Virus record (IMG/VR): IMGVR_UViG_3300035670_000360
Location: 1-47,053 of that record
Strand: one strand, 5' to 3'
DNA: 47,053 nucleotides
DNA from: a virus
The notes beneath the pieces were generated by a model. The model was not told where the DNA came from. It ran no database searches and saw nothing but the letters and a program-made list of their open reading frames with translations. Numbering within the stretch: the first letter of the stretch is position 1; each line of letters begins with the position of its first letter. Both the position numbers and the translations under genes were made by a program. Below, piece after piece: positions 1 through 7,043 of the stretch.

Positions 1-262
1 TCGCTAGTCAGGGCGTTACGTATCTCCAGTTGGCAGAGGATTCTGAGGTGATTAACTTCACCTCGGAGTTCTTTCCAGAAGCTACAACAGAACTCCACTG
101 GACTGCCAGCGTAGGCAACCTACACACGTACATTGATATGACAGTTGAGGGTATACTCCGGGCTGTCAAAGCCACAGACCACAGGTGTTACCTAACTGGA
201 ACTGGTAACTTCAGGGAGAAGGTTGCTACTTGGGGTAAGTACAAAGGTGGCAGGGGTGCTAA
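1..262. repeat. Imperfect terminal repeat, left copy (pairs with 46792-47053)
   Basis: Bases 1-262 align without gaps to 46792-47053. The first 121 bases are identical. The remaining 141 carry 9 substitutions (at 122, 137, 155, 159, 184, 188, 218, 245 and 251 in left coordinates), of which only that at 184 changes an amino acid (Arg to Lys). The pattern is that of two natural alleles of one coding gene, so I read it as overlap of a circular or permuted assembly rather than an encoded packaging repeat. Confidence 0.9.
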
Positions 263-713
263 GCCACGTCTGTACAAGGCAGCAAGAGAGTACCTAGTGC
301 AACGCTGGGGTGCAGAAGTAGTCAATGGTATTGAAGCTGATGATGCTCTTGGTATCTACCAGTGCTCACATAAGAACACTGTGATCTGTAGCATTGACAA
401 GGACTTGCTTATGATACCCGGTGACCACTACAACTTCAGCAAAGGCGTACACATGAAGGTAGAACCTATTGAAGCCTACCGTAACTTCTATAAGCAGTGC
501 CTCACTGGTGACACGATTGATAACATTCCGGGGTTGCGTAAGTGGACTGGCAGGAATGCAACTAAGGCCATGAAGGAGGAGATTGATAAGCTGGATACAC
601 CAGAGGATATGGAAACATTCGTTACAGACTGTTACCTTCTTGCTGGTGCTACTCTAGAAGAGTTCAATGAGACAGCTACGCTGCTTTGGATACTACGTAA
701 GGTGCCAGTATGA
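1..713 (+). CDS. 5'-3' exonuclease (T7 gp6/FEN-like), 5'-truncated by contig end
   Basis: This is the body of a FEN-type 5'-3' exonuclease that removes primers and degrades host DNA during phage replication. Visible motifs are the acidic GIEADDAL block, CSIDKDL and the helix-hairpin-helix-like segment GDTIDNIPGL, all in the order usual for T7 gp6 relatives. The reading frame is open from base 3. The true N-terminus, including the metal-binding IDCD motif, lies at the other end of the window (GTG at 46719). Joining 46719-46791 to 1-713 gives an intact protein of about 261 residues. It is followed with a 4-bp overlap by endonuclease I. The TTG at 30 is not a credible start because the conserved N-terminus is upstream. 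Confidence 0.93.
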   Translation, partial: ASQGVTYLQLAEDSEVINFTSEFFPEATTELHWTASVGNLHTYIDMTVEGILRAVKATDHRCYLTGTGNFREKVATWGKYKGGRGAKPRLYKAAREYLVQRWGAEVVNGIEADDALGIYQCSHKNTVICSIDKDLLMIPGDHYNFSKGVHMKVEPIEAYRNFYKQCLTGDTIDNIPGLRKWTGRNATKAMKEEIDKLDTPEDMETFVTDCYLLAGATLEEFNETATLLWILRKVPV

Positions 714-1111
714 GTGAGTATGACAGTAAGTTTGAAGAGTTGCTGCACAAGGGGCCACTCAAAGGGCTAACCCACCACCCACCACCAGTAGAGTATGAGG
801 TTCCAGCACGCAAGTCACGGTATGAACCAGACTTCCAACTGAAACCTAACTACCTACTGGAAGCTAAGGGTAGGTTCAGGACTATGGCCGAAGCAAACAA
901 GTACATCTGGGTAAGGGACAGTAACCCAGAGATAACACTGGAGTTCGTGTTTGAGAACCCAGACTGTCCAATGCCGGGTGCAAGACGGCGGAAGGATGGT
1001 ACTAAGTTCACGCACAGGGAGTGGGCAGAGAAGAATGGATTCAAATGGAGGCATTACCCAAATATACGAGGTGGTAAACGTGTCAAACGAAGACGTCGTT
1101 CAGAAGAGTAG
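710..1111 (+). CDS. Endonuclease I / Holliday junction resolvase (T7 gp3-like)
   Basis: This 133-residue protein resembles phage T7 endonuclease I, which resolves branched DNA before packaging and breaks down host DNA. The catalytic signature is visible: an early Glu region, then YEPDF followed about 17 residues later by EAKG (the PD...ExK nuclease core). The C-terminus is strongly basic (GGKRVKRRRRSEE), suitable for DNA binding. Its ATG overlaps the exonuclease stop (ATGA), so the two are translationally coupled, in the usual T7-like exonuclease/endonuclease neighbourhood. Length fits the family (T7 protein 149 residues). Confidence 0.9.
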   Translation: MSEYDSKFEELLHKGPLKGLTHHPPPVEYEVPARKSRYEPDFQLKPNYLLEAKGRFRTMAEANKYIWVRDSNPEITLEFVFENPDCPMPGARRRKDGTKFTHREWAEKNGFKWRHYPNIRGGKRVKRRRRSEE

Positions 1112-1418
1112 GGCAGCAGACCTTATATACGTAGCAGTAATACTTGTGTCTGCATTTTTCATATATGATCTGGTTCTAAATAGCAAGGACTTTGTGCTGG
1201 ACAGGGCTTACAAGTCAGCCATAATTTACGCAGCGGAGACTAACAGGAAACTCAGTGATGTTATCTGTGAGTACAAGTCCGATATGGAAGGTAAGACTGC
1301 TTGTAATATTATCTTCTCTGGTAACGTAGAGACAGTGGATTGTGTCACTGGGTTCTACCATTTCGTACTCAAGTCAGAGCAGACTTGCTACAGTAGAGGT
1401 ACCGTATATGCAAGATAA
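1080..1418 (+). CDS. Small membrane protein, unknown
   Basis: I place the start at GTG 1080, preceded by GAGGTGG at good spacing, giving 112 residues; an upstream in-frame extension would run through endonuclease I. Residues about 15-33 (LIYVAVILVSAFFIYDLVL) form one hydrophobic segment, so this is probably an inner-membrane protein with a mostly soluble C-terminal domain containing several Cys. It overlaps the end of the resolvase gene and the start of the next gene. I recognise no family; position among nucleases does not by itself assign a role. Confidence 0.6.
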   Translation: MSNEDVVQKSRAADLIYVAVILVSAFFIYDLVLNSKDFVLDRAYKSAIIYAAETNRKLSDVICEYKSDMEGKTACNIIFSGNVETVDCVTGFYHFVLKSEQTCYSRGTVYAR

Positions 1419-1611
1419 GATACCATGTGTGAAGCAGATCACAGCAGGGGAACTGCTCTACATTAACGAGACCCTACGGTGTTGCCTGATCACACTCACT
1501 GACCATGATGTTACCATCACGTATGATCTGGAAGAGATGATCAGGGAATCACATAGCATACTCAGCTCCATACTCGGAGGAAAGAATGAAGATACTGGTA
1601 ATCCCAGATAG
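1408..1611 (+). CDS. Hypothetical protein (67 aa)
   Basis: The start is taken at ATG 1408 with AGAGGT just upstream. It overlaps the preceding gene by 11 bp and the phosphoesterase gene by 26 bp, typical of tight phage operons. The product is a soluble-looking protein with a CVKQITAGEL N-terminal part and an acidic middle. No family recognised. Confidence 0.6.
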   Translation: MQDKIPCVKQITAGELLYINETLRCCLITLTDHDVTITYDLEEMIRESHSILSSILGGKNEDTGNPR

Positions 1612-2353
1612 CCACGCAACCCACGGAGTCAGCAATGAGCGGTTCGATTGGGTTGGTAACTGCATAGTTGAGGAAAGACCAGACATCATCATTGATATAG
1701 GCGACAGTGCTGATATGTCTTCACTGTGCAAGTACGACATGGGTACTGTCGCTGCTGAGGGCCGTAGATACTTCGAGGATTTACAGGTGTACCACGATGC
1801 TTGTGCTAGGTTGTTTACACCAGTGAGACGCTTCCAAAATAAGATTGCTACACATAAGAAAAAGAAGTATAATCCTCGGTTCATCAAGTGCCACGGCAAC
1901 CATGAAGCACGTATTGATAAGGCTGCTAAGGCTACCCCTAACCTGTATGGGCACTTGTCCTACCGGGATCTCAAGGAAGAAGAGTTTGGCTGGGAGGTAC
2001 ACAAGTACCTTACTCCTGTTACTATCGAGGGTATCACATTTCAACACTGCTTCACCTCTGGTGTCATGGGGCGTCCTATCGGTGGTGAGAATGTGGCATC
2101 AGCTATAGTAAAGAAAGGGTACTGCTCCTGTGTACAGGGTCACAGTCACACACTGGACTTCTGGGAAGACCGGGCTGCTCATGGCGGTAAGGTGTTTGGG
2201 TTAAGTGTTGGGTGCTACCTAGATCACGGCATGGACTACACGAGTGAGCAGGGGCGTTGGTGGTCTGGCCTTGTTATGCTACACGGAGCACAGAATGGTT
2301 ACGCTACACCAGAGTTTATCACTTACAATGAGGTTAAAAAACGATATGGATAA
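1586..2353 (+). CDS. Calcineurin-like metallophosphoesterase
   Basis: This 255-residue protein carries the full set of metallophosphoesterase metal-binding motifs: PDSH near residue 8, IGDSAD near 38, GNHE near 107 and GHSHT near 180. Such enzymes hydrolyse phosphomonoesters or phosphodiesters using two metal ions; the substrate cannot be read from sequence. Related proteins are common in the replication/nucleotide modules of T7-like phages. The start ATG at 1586 follows GGAGGA. It sits directly upstream of the DUF3310 and ribonucleotide reductase genes, suggesting a role in nucleotide or nucleic-acid turnover, which is inference. Confidence 0.88.
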   Translation: MKILVIPDSHATHGVSNERFDWVGNCIVEERPDIIIDIGDSADMSSLCKYDMGTVAAEGRRYFEDLQVYHDACARLFTPVRRFQNKIATHKKKKYNPRFIKCHGNHEARIDKAAKATPNLYGHLSYRDLKEEEFGWEVHKYLTPVTIEGITFQHCFTSGVMGRPIGGENVASAIVKKGYCSCVQGHSHTLDFWEDRAAHGGKVFGLSVGCYLDHGMDYTSEQGRWWSGLVMLHGAQNGYATPEFITYNEVKKRYG

Positions 2354-2567
2354 TGTACAGTACCCAGACCACTACACATTTGGTACCGTTGAGTGTATTG
2401 CTGCAATAGAGGCAAGCATGAGCCGGGAAGCCTTTCTTGGGTTCCTTAAAGGGAACATCATGAAGTACATCTGGAGGTACGAACGCAAGGGTTCCTTAGA
2501 ATCCCTTGAGAAAGCAGAGTGGTACCTGCGTCGTATGATTAAGTTGAAAGCTGAGGGGGTGAAGTAA
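2346..2567 (+). CDS. DUF3310-like protein
   Basis: This 73-residue protein begins MDNVQYPDHYTFGTVECIAAI and contains GNIMKYIWRYERKG plus a Leu-rich helix with YLRRM, the hallmark pattern of the DUF3310 family (phage nucleotide kinase-associated small proteins, T7 gp1.7-related). The start at 2346 matches the family N-terminus; an in-frame ATG at 2328 is an alternative and lies nearer no better ribosome site. Its stop overlaps the ribonucleotide reductase start as TAATG, so the genes are coupled. The biochemical role is not settled for this family; context suggests nucleotide metabolism. Confidence 0.75.
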   Translation: MDNVQYPDHYTFGTVECIAAIEASMSREAFLGFLKGNIMKYIWRYERKGSLESLEKAEWYLRRMIKLKAEGVK

Positions 2568-4360
2568 TGGTAACACCAGACTACTCACGAGATGGCTTGC
2601 TCACTGAGTACGCCAAGAAAATGATCACAGATAGATACTTATGGGGTGACGAGCGATCACCGCAGGATGCTTTTCGGAGGGCTTCAATCTATGGCGCAAC
2701 GTATAAAGGGACTACTGACTGGGATCTTGCTAATCGTCTGTACAATTATAGTAGCAATCTCTGGTTCATGTTTGCTACTCCTATTCTTAGTAATGGTGGT
2801 ACCACTCGGGGGTATCCTATTAGTTGCTTCCTCAATTATGTCCCAGATTCGAGAAAAGGTTTAAGCGAGCACTACGATGAGAATATATGGTTGGCTTCTG
2901 GTGGTGGTGGCATTGGTAGTTTTTGGGGTGATGTGCGAAGCGACGGGACGGCTACCGCAAATGGCAGCAAGTCTACTGGCTGCATCCCTTTTATCCACGT
3001 TGTTGATTCGCAGATGTTAGCATTCAACCAAGGCACCAACAGACGTGGTGCCTGTGCTACCTACATGAACATAACCCACCCAGAAGTGGAAGAGTTCATT
3101 GACATGCGTAAGTCAACAGGTGGTGACCCGCATCGCCGTAACACCAACCTGCACCATGGGGTTGTACTTACCGAAGACTTCCTGTATGCGGTATCACACG
3201 ACCTTAGCTGGGATCTAATAGACCCACACACCGACATTGTTATTAAGACAATGAAGGCTCGTGACCTGTGGTTCAAGATTCTAGAAGCACGAGCTGAAAC
3301 AGGTGAGCCATTCTTGGTTAACTACGACAACATGAATGACGCATTGCCTGATCAAATGAAAGCAAAAGGGCTGAAGGTACTCCATAGCAACTTGTGTACT
3401 GAGATCACCCTTCCTGTCAATGAGAATAGAACAGCAGTGTGCTGCTTGTCCTCAGTGAATGTTGAGAAGTTCGATGAGTGGAGAACTAACGTTAGGTTCA
3501 TTGGCGACCTTATTACCATGTTGGATAACGTGTTGGATAACTTCATATCAGAAGCCTCTCATTCACCGGGGATGCGCAAGGCAGTATACTCCGCTGTACA
3601 AGAGAGAAGCATTGGCCTTGGTGCGATGGGGTTCCACTCATACCTACAGTCCATTGGTGTTCCTATTGAATCAGCTGTAGCCAAGGGTATTAACATTAGG
3701 GTATTCTCACATATAAAGAATGATGCAGTTGAAACCTCTAGACGCCTTGCAAACACCCGTGGTGAAGCTCCTGATATGGCTGGCACTGGGCTTCGTAATG
3801 CTCACCTATTGGCTGTTGCTCCCAACGCCAGTAGCTCGGTCATCTGCGGTGGTACTTCGCCGTCTATTGAACCGTTTAGAGCCAACGTGTACACACAGAA
3901 AGGTGTAGTTGGCTCCTCTCAGGTGCGTAACAAGTACCTAGAGAAGCTGATACACGAGCGCCTCGATGGTGACTACAAGGCTATTGAAGCTGTATGGGCA
4001 CTGATATATGAGGATGAAGGTAGTGTTGCTAACATTAGCATTCTTACTGACTATGAGAAAGATATATTCAAGACGTTCCCAGAGATAGACCAGATGGCTT
4101 TAGTTGAACTGGCTATTGACAGGCAAGAGTATATATGTCAAGGTCAGTCATTGAACCTGTCGTTCATCACCCCACCAAGTGACGCACCACAGGAGACACA
4201 TGACAGGTTCATGCAGTACGTTAGTGATGTTCACTTTCGTGCTATACGTGATCTTAAGACTATCTACTACTACCGAGGCAGAGAAGCTACCAAGGTTGAG
4301 AACGTAGACATGAAGATCCCACAGAGGAAGGATTCAGATTGCTTCTTCTGTGAGGGGTAA
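2567..4360 (+). CDS. nrdA: Class I ribonucleotide reductase, large (alpha) subunit
   Basis: The product makes deoxyribonucleotides from ribonucleotides with NrdB (encoded at 5023). Visible active-site features are the Cys in PISCF, SNLCTEI (the Asn-x-Cys-x-Glu radical and general-base residues), AVCCLSSVN (partner Cys of the redox pair), the tyrosines of IYYYRGR in the radical-transfer path, and the C-terminal CxxC shuttle DCFFCEG. At 597 residues it is shorter than E. coli NrdA (761). The N-terminal ATP-cone appears to be absent, so overall activity control by ATP/dATP is probably lost, fitting a phage that needs continuous dNTP supply. A strong SD (GAGGGGGT) precedes ATG 2567. Confidence 0.95.
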   Translation: MVTPDYSRDGLLTEYAKKMITDRYLWGDERSPQDAFRRASIYGATYKGTTDWDLANRLYNYSSNLWFMFATPILSNGGTTRGYPISCFLNYVPDSRKGLSEHYDENIWLASGGGGIGSFWGDVRSDGTATANGSKSTGCIPFIHVVDSQMLAFNQGTNRRGACATYMNITHPEVEEFIDMRKSTGGDPHRRNTNLHHGVVLTEDFLYAVSHDLSWDLIDPHTDIVIKTMKARDLWFKILEARAETGEPFLVNYDNMNDALPDQMKAKGLKVLHSNLCTEITLPVNENRTAVCCLSSVNVEKFDEWRTNVRFIGDLITMLDNVLDNFISEASHSPGMRKAVYSAVQERSIGLGAMGFHSYLQSIGVPIESAVAKGINIRVFSHIKNDAVETSRRLANTRGEAPDMAGTGLRNAHLLAVAPNASSSVICGGTSPSIEPFRANVYTQKGVVGSSQVRNKYLEKLIHERLDGDYKAIEAVWALIYEDEGSVANISILTDYEKDIFKTFPEIDQMALVELAIDRQEYICQGQSLNLSFITPPSDAPQETHDRFMQYVSDVHFRAIRDLKTIYYYRGREATKVENVDMKIPQRKDSDCFFCEG

Positions 4361-4420
4361 CTATCAAAGTTCCATAAGACGGCCTCAGCCTCTGCCAGTA
4401 GGTACGCTGGGGTTCTCACC

Positions 4421-4478
4421 AATGACTCATATAGTGTCCATAAGGACGCTTAATGGCTCATATACTATCCATGAGGAC
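4421..4478 (+). repeat. Imperfect 27-nt direct repeat upstream of the MazG-like gene
   Basis: Two copies, 4421-4447 and 4452-4478 (period 31), share the pattern AATGRCTCATATASTRTCC followed by ATRAGGAC. They fill the only real gap (4361-4484) between nrdA and the next start. They could be a duplicated leader or operator; the second copy supplies the GAGGAC ribosome-binding region of the MazG-like gene. Confidence 0.6.
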
Positions 4479-4484
4479 ACTAAC

Positions 4485-4793
4485 ATGCAAAAAGATATTA
4501 AGTTTGAGGAAGTACAGGACGCTGTTGTAGAGTGGGCAGAGAAGCGCGGGATTACCTCACAGGCCCCAAGGTTGCAACTGCTGAAGACTATGGAAGAACT
4601 GGGTGAACTCTGTGCTGCTGTGCTACGCAAGGATAAAGAAGGGGAAGTTGATGCTATTGGTGACGTGCTTGTTACCTTGATTATCTACTGTGAGATGCAG
4701 AACCTTGACATTACCCGCTGCTTGCTGCGTGCTTACAACGAGATAGCCGGGAGAGAAGGGGCTATAGTTGATGGCGTGTTCGTTAAGGCATAG
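4485..4793 (+). CDS. MazG-like nucleotide pyrophosphohydrolase
   Basis: The start is taken at ATG 4485, giving 102 residues. The sequence has the all-alpha NTP pyrophosphohydrolase pattern: KTMEELGELCAAVLR, then EVDAIGDVLVTLI, equivalent to the ExxE...ExxD metal-binding motif of MazG/dUTPase-2 relatives. Such enzymes hydrolyse (d)NTPs to monophosphates and may adjust nucleotide pools or stress signalling. It lies between the two ribonucleotide reductase genes, which supports a role in dNTP homeostasis. Substrate is unknown. Confidence 0.8.
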   Translation: MQKDIKFEEVQDAVVEWAEKRGITSQAPRLQLLKTMEELGELCAAVLRKDKEGEVDAIGDVLVTLIIYCEMQNLDITRCLLRAYNEIAGREGAIVDGVFVKA

Positions 4794-4795
4794 CC

Positions 4796-5023
4796 GTGGA
4801 CGACGATAGAGTAATAAACTATCTTAAGTCCCTCTCAGCTAGTGCAAATATTGCAACAACTGGGAACGTATCAACAAAGTACTTGTTTGATTCAGCATTA
4901 GAGGTTGCCTATATTATTCTACGAGAGGCAGACACACGTAGCGATGCGTACCGTAGAGCACAGAAGTTCATTGAAGGGTACACCGCATTCACCGGGTACC
5001 TACAAGATAAGGAGATATACTGA
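4796..5023 (+). CDS. Hypothetical protein (75 aa) between mazG-like and nrdB
   Basis: The ORF begins with GTG 4796, two bases after the preceding stop, and its TGA overlaps the nrdB ATG (TGATG). The product looks alpha-helical and soluble, with a Ser/Ala-rich N-terminal half and a charged middle (READTRSDAYRRAQ). No family recognised; operon continuity is the main support. Confidence 0.65.
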   Translation: MDDDRVINYLKSLSASANIATTGNVSTKYLFDSALEVAYIILREADTRSDAYRRAQKFIEGYTAFTGYLQDKEIY

Positions 5024-6024
5024 TGAGTAACTTGTTTAAGCCAAGGGAATACTACAAGCCATTTGATTATCCTTGGGCATTCGACTACTACCGCAAGCAA
5101 AGCTCAGAGATGCACTGGGTACCAGAGGACGTTCCTCTTCACGAGGACATACGTGATTGGAACACTAAGCTATCCCCGGTGCAAAAGGAAGTAGTAACAC
5201 AGATCCTCAACCTGTTCACACAGAGTGACGTTGACGTAGGCGCTGCTTACTACGAAAAGTTCATCCCCATGTTCCCTGTGCCAGAGATACGCATGATGCT
5301 GGGGGCCTTTGCTAACATGGAGTCAGTACATCAACATGCGTACTCACACTTCACAGACACCATAGGACTGCCTGTATCGACGTATAAGGCGTTTTATGAG
5401 TATGAGGCTATGAGGGATAAGCATGACTACCTATCGTTGCTTACGAGTGATTATAGTGCGTCTAACGTGCTAAAGAATATAGCCATCTACTCTGCCTTCA
5501 CTGAGGGGATGCAGTTGTTCTCCTCGTTTGCTATCCTTCTGAAGTTCCCACATGAGGGGCTGATGAAAGGAATGGGTCAGATTGTTAGCTACAGTATCAA
5601 GGATGAGTCAGTTCACGTAGAGGGTATGATCCGCTTGTTCCACGAGGTGAAGAAGGAGAACATGGGAGCATGGGATGATAGCTGCAAGGAAGCTGTTAAG
5701 GATGCTGCTGAAGTGATGTGTAACCTTGAGCACCGATTTGTGGACAAGGTGTTCGAGATAGGAGACTTACCAAATCTAAGGAAGGGTGATGTTAAAAGAT
5801 ATAATATGTATATTGCTGACCGTCGTCTGCTTCAGCTTGGATTGGAGCCAATATTTGGGGTAAAAGACAACCCGCTTCCATTCATAAGTGAGGTTCTTGG
5901 GGTGGAATTTGCTGACTTCTTCAGCACAAGAGCCACTGCTTACATGAAAGGCGGGTTGAAGGGGAACCGTACTAGCGTAACCTTTCCTCCACCTGTTTCT
6001 CCAAGCGTAGTATATCCTTTTTAA
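5023..6024 (+). CDS. nrdB: Class I ribonucleotide reductase, small (beta) subunit
   Basis: This 333-residue ferritin-like protein carries the metal site and radical tyrosine for the NrdA partner. By eye, ligands match the E. coli set: Asp in QSDVDVG, Glu and His in MESVHQHAY, Glu in FTEGMQL and Glu/His in KDESVH. The Tyr of HQHAY sits where E. coli Tyr122 is, so it should be a tyrosyl-radical class Ia/b type. The last 53 bp overlap, on the opposite strand, the end of the leftward lysis-type gene. An AGGAGATATAC leader and TGATG coupling precede the start. Confidence 0.95.
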   Translation: MSNLFKPREYYKPFDYPWAFDYYRKQSSEMHWVPEDVPLHEDIRDWNTKLSPVQKEVVTQILNLFTQSDVDVGAAYYEKFIPMFPVPEIRMMLGAFANMESVHQHAYSHFTDTIGLPVSTYKAFYEYEAMRDKHDYLSLLTSDYSASNVLKNIAIYSAFTEGMQLFSSFAILLKFPHEGLMKGMGQIVSYSIKDESVHVEGMIRLFHEVKKENMGAWDDSCKEAVKDAAEVMCNLEHRFVDKVFEIGDLPNLRKGDVKRYNMYIADRRLLQLGLEPIFGVKDNPLPFISEVLGVEFADFFSTRATAYMKGGLKGNRTSVTFPPPVSPSVVYPF

Positions 6025-6277
6025 GACGGTCGATCTCTAACCAGACGGCCTTCTTATCAGCAAGGAACTCATACTCAATCTTAGCAACACGTTCTGTCAT
6101 CTCCTCCCTGTACTCTTTAGCTTCAAGCAGGGAGGGGGCGACAGACTCCGTTAGCTGATCCCTCATGTAAGCCACGTCACGAACAGTCTCACTAAATACC
6201 CAGACAATACCTATCAGGTACCCAACGACTTGAGCAATTGTGGATAACTTGACTGTGTACTCTGAGTTGTTAGACAT
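5972..6277 (-). CDS. Single-pass membrane coiled-coil protein (i-spanin- or holin-like)
   Basis: This 101-residue protein has one N-terminal hydrophobic segment (about residues 12-28, STIAQVVGYLIGIVWVF) followed by a long charged helical region with heptad-like spacing to the C-terminus (DRLKKDILRLEKQVEERLR). That architecture fits an inner-membrane spanin (Rz-type) or a related lysis protein, and it is the last gene of the late operon next to the lysozyme. I see no definite family motif, so the lysis role is inference. Its 3' end overlaps nrdB in antisense. The ATG at 6277 is the third of three ATGs in a 10-nt tandem repeat. Confidence 0.7.
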   Translation of the reverse strand: MSNNSEYTVKLSTIAQVVGYLIGIVWVFSETVRDVAYMRDQLTESVAPSLLEAKEYREEMTERVAKIEYEFLADKKAVWLEIDRLKKDILRLEKQVEERLR

Positions 6278-6300
6278 TGTTAGACATTCCTAGACATTAC
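6271..6300. repeat. Three tandem TAGACATTnn decamers at the lysis gene start
   Basis: TAGACATT occurs at 6271, 6281 and 6291, exactly 10 bp apart. Read on the minus strand, each gives an ATGTCTA. The first ATG overlaps the lysozyme stop (TAATG) and opens a five-codon ORF, as does the second; only the third opens the 101-residue gene. The duplication may tune ribosome reinitiation. Confidence 0.8.
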
Positions 6301-7043
6301 ACCTTGCCTGACTTACTACCCTTGATAACCAGCTTCTTCCCCTTGGCCTCGGATTCCTTGATTCTCCCACCAAGTACACGCATCCCTGACTCTGTTCTGT
6401 AAGTGATCATTACGTCATTGTTCTTCAGTTGCTCCACTTCGTAGGATACAATAGGTTCACTCCCTGTTTCCTTGGCAACCATGTTGTACTCGGCAGCTCT
6501 ACGCTTGACTAACCCCGGTAGTACCCAACGTTCATCCTTGGGGATGTTAGGGCCTTTGCTCTGGGTTACTACATCAAGCAAATTATAGGAGAAAGCCTTG
6601 TGGTTTCCGCTCTCCAGTGCTTTCTTCTGTGCAGGGAACAGCTTGCCTGAGTTCCACATCATGCTCATAGCAGCCATCTTAACTCCGTGTGGCATGTAAT
6701 CTACGTTGGGTAACTGCTCGTTGAGCACTTCCTCATAGCGCGAGGCTACCCTCTTAGCGAATGTGTCGTAGTCCTCATCCTGTTCCTGATTTAACCCAAG
6801 GGTATTGACTACACCATATGGGCCAGTCTTGATCCCACCCGGGTCTTTGTGGTGCTCAGTGCCTTCCCACTTACCCAAGTGCTCAAAGAAATCATCCACA
6901 AACGTAGCGTTCTTACCCTTCCCAGTTTCCATAGTCTGTGCCTTCTTATCTTGTATAATAGCCATCAGTACACCATCAAGTTGAGCACCAGTTACTTCGT
7001 CTGGTATCTCAAATTGTTCCCCTTCTATATCGTAGACTGCCAT
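6297..7043 (-). CDS. Lysozyme-like muramidase (endolysin or virion-associated)
   Basis: The protein (248 residues) has a lysozyme-like core from about residue 48: LGKWEGTEHHKDPGG with a candidate catalytic Glu, a TGPYGV turn and later MAAMSMMWNSGKLF and VKRRAAEYN, the layout of GH24/T4-type phage muramidases. The first 30 residues (YDIEGEQFEIPDEVTG) match a short module often seen at the N-terminus of phage virion proteins. No signal peptide or membrane anchor is visible. It is coupled at both ends to the ejection-protein gene (7043) and the membrane coiled-coil gene, so it could act in lysis, in cell entry, or both. Confidence 0.78.
   Translation of the reverse strand: MAVYDIEGEQFEIPDEVTGAQLDGVLMAIIQDKKAQTMETGKGKNATFVDDFFEHLGKWEGTEHHKDPGGIKTGPYGVVNTLGLNQEQDEDYDTFAKRVASRYEEVLNEQLPNVDYMPHGVKMAAMSMMWNSGKLFPAQKKALESGNHKAFSYNLLDVVTQSKGPNIPKDERWVLPGLVKRRAAEYNMVAKETGSEPIVSYEVEQLKNNDVMITYRTESGMRVLGGRIKESEAKGKKLVIKGSKSGKV

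Noticed and set aside
1-262. Encoded direct terminal repeat used for packaging, as in T7
   Set aside because: True terminal repeats within one genome stay identical; these differ at 9 mostly silent sites within a gene, so an assembly overlap of two variants is more likely.
4421-4478. T7-type phage RNA polymerase promoters (ACTCATATA resembling ACTCACTATA)
   Set aside because: Only two linked copies, no other genome-wide copies seen and no phage RNA polymerase gene in the window.
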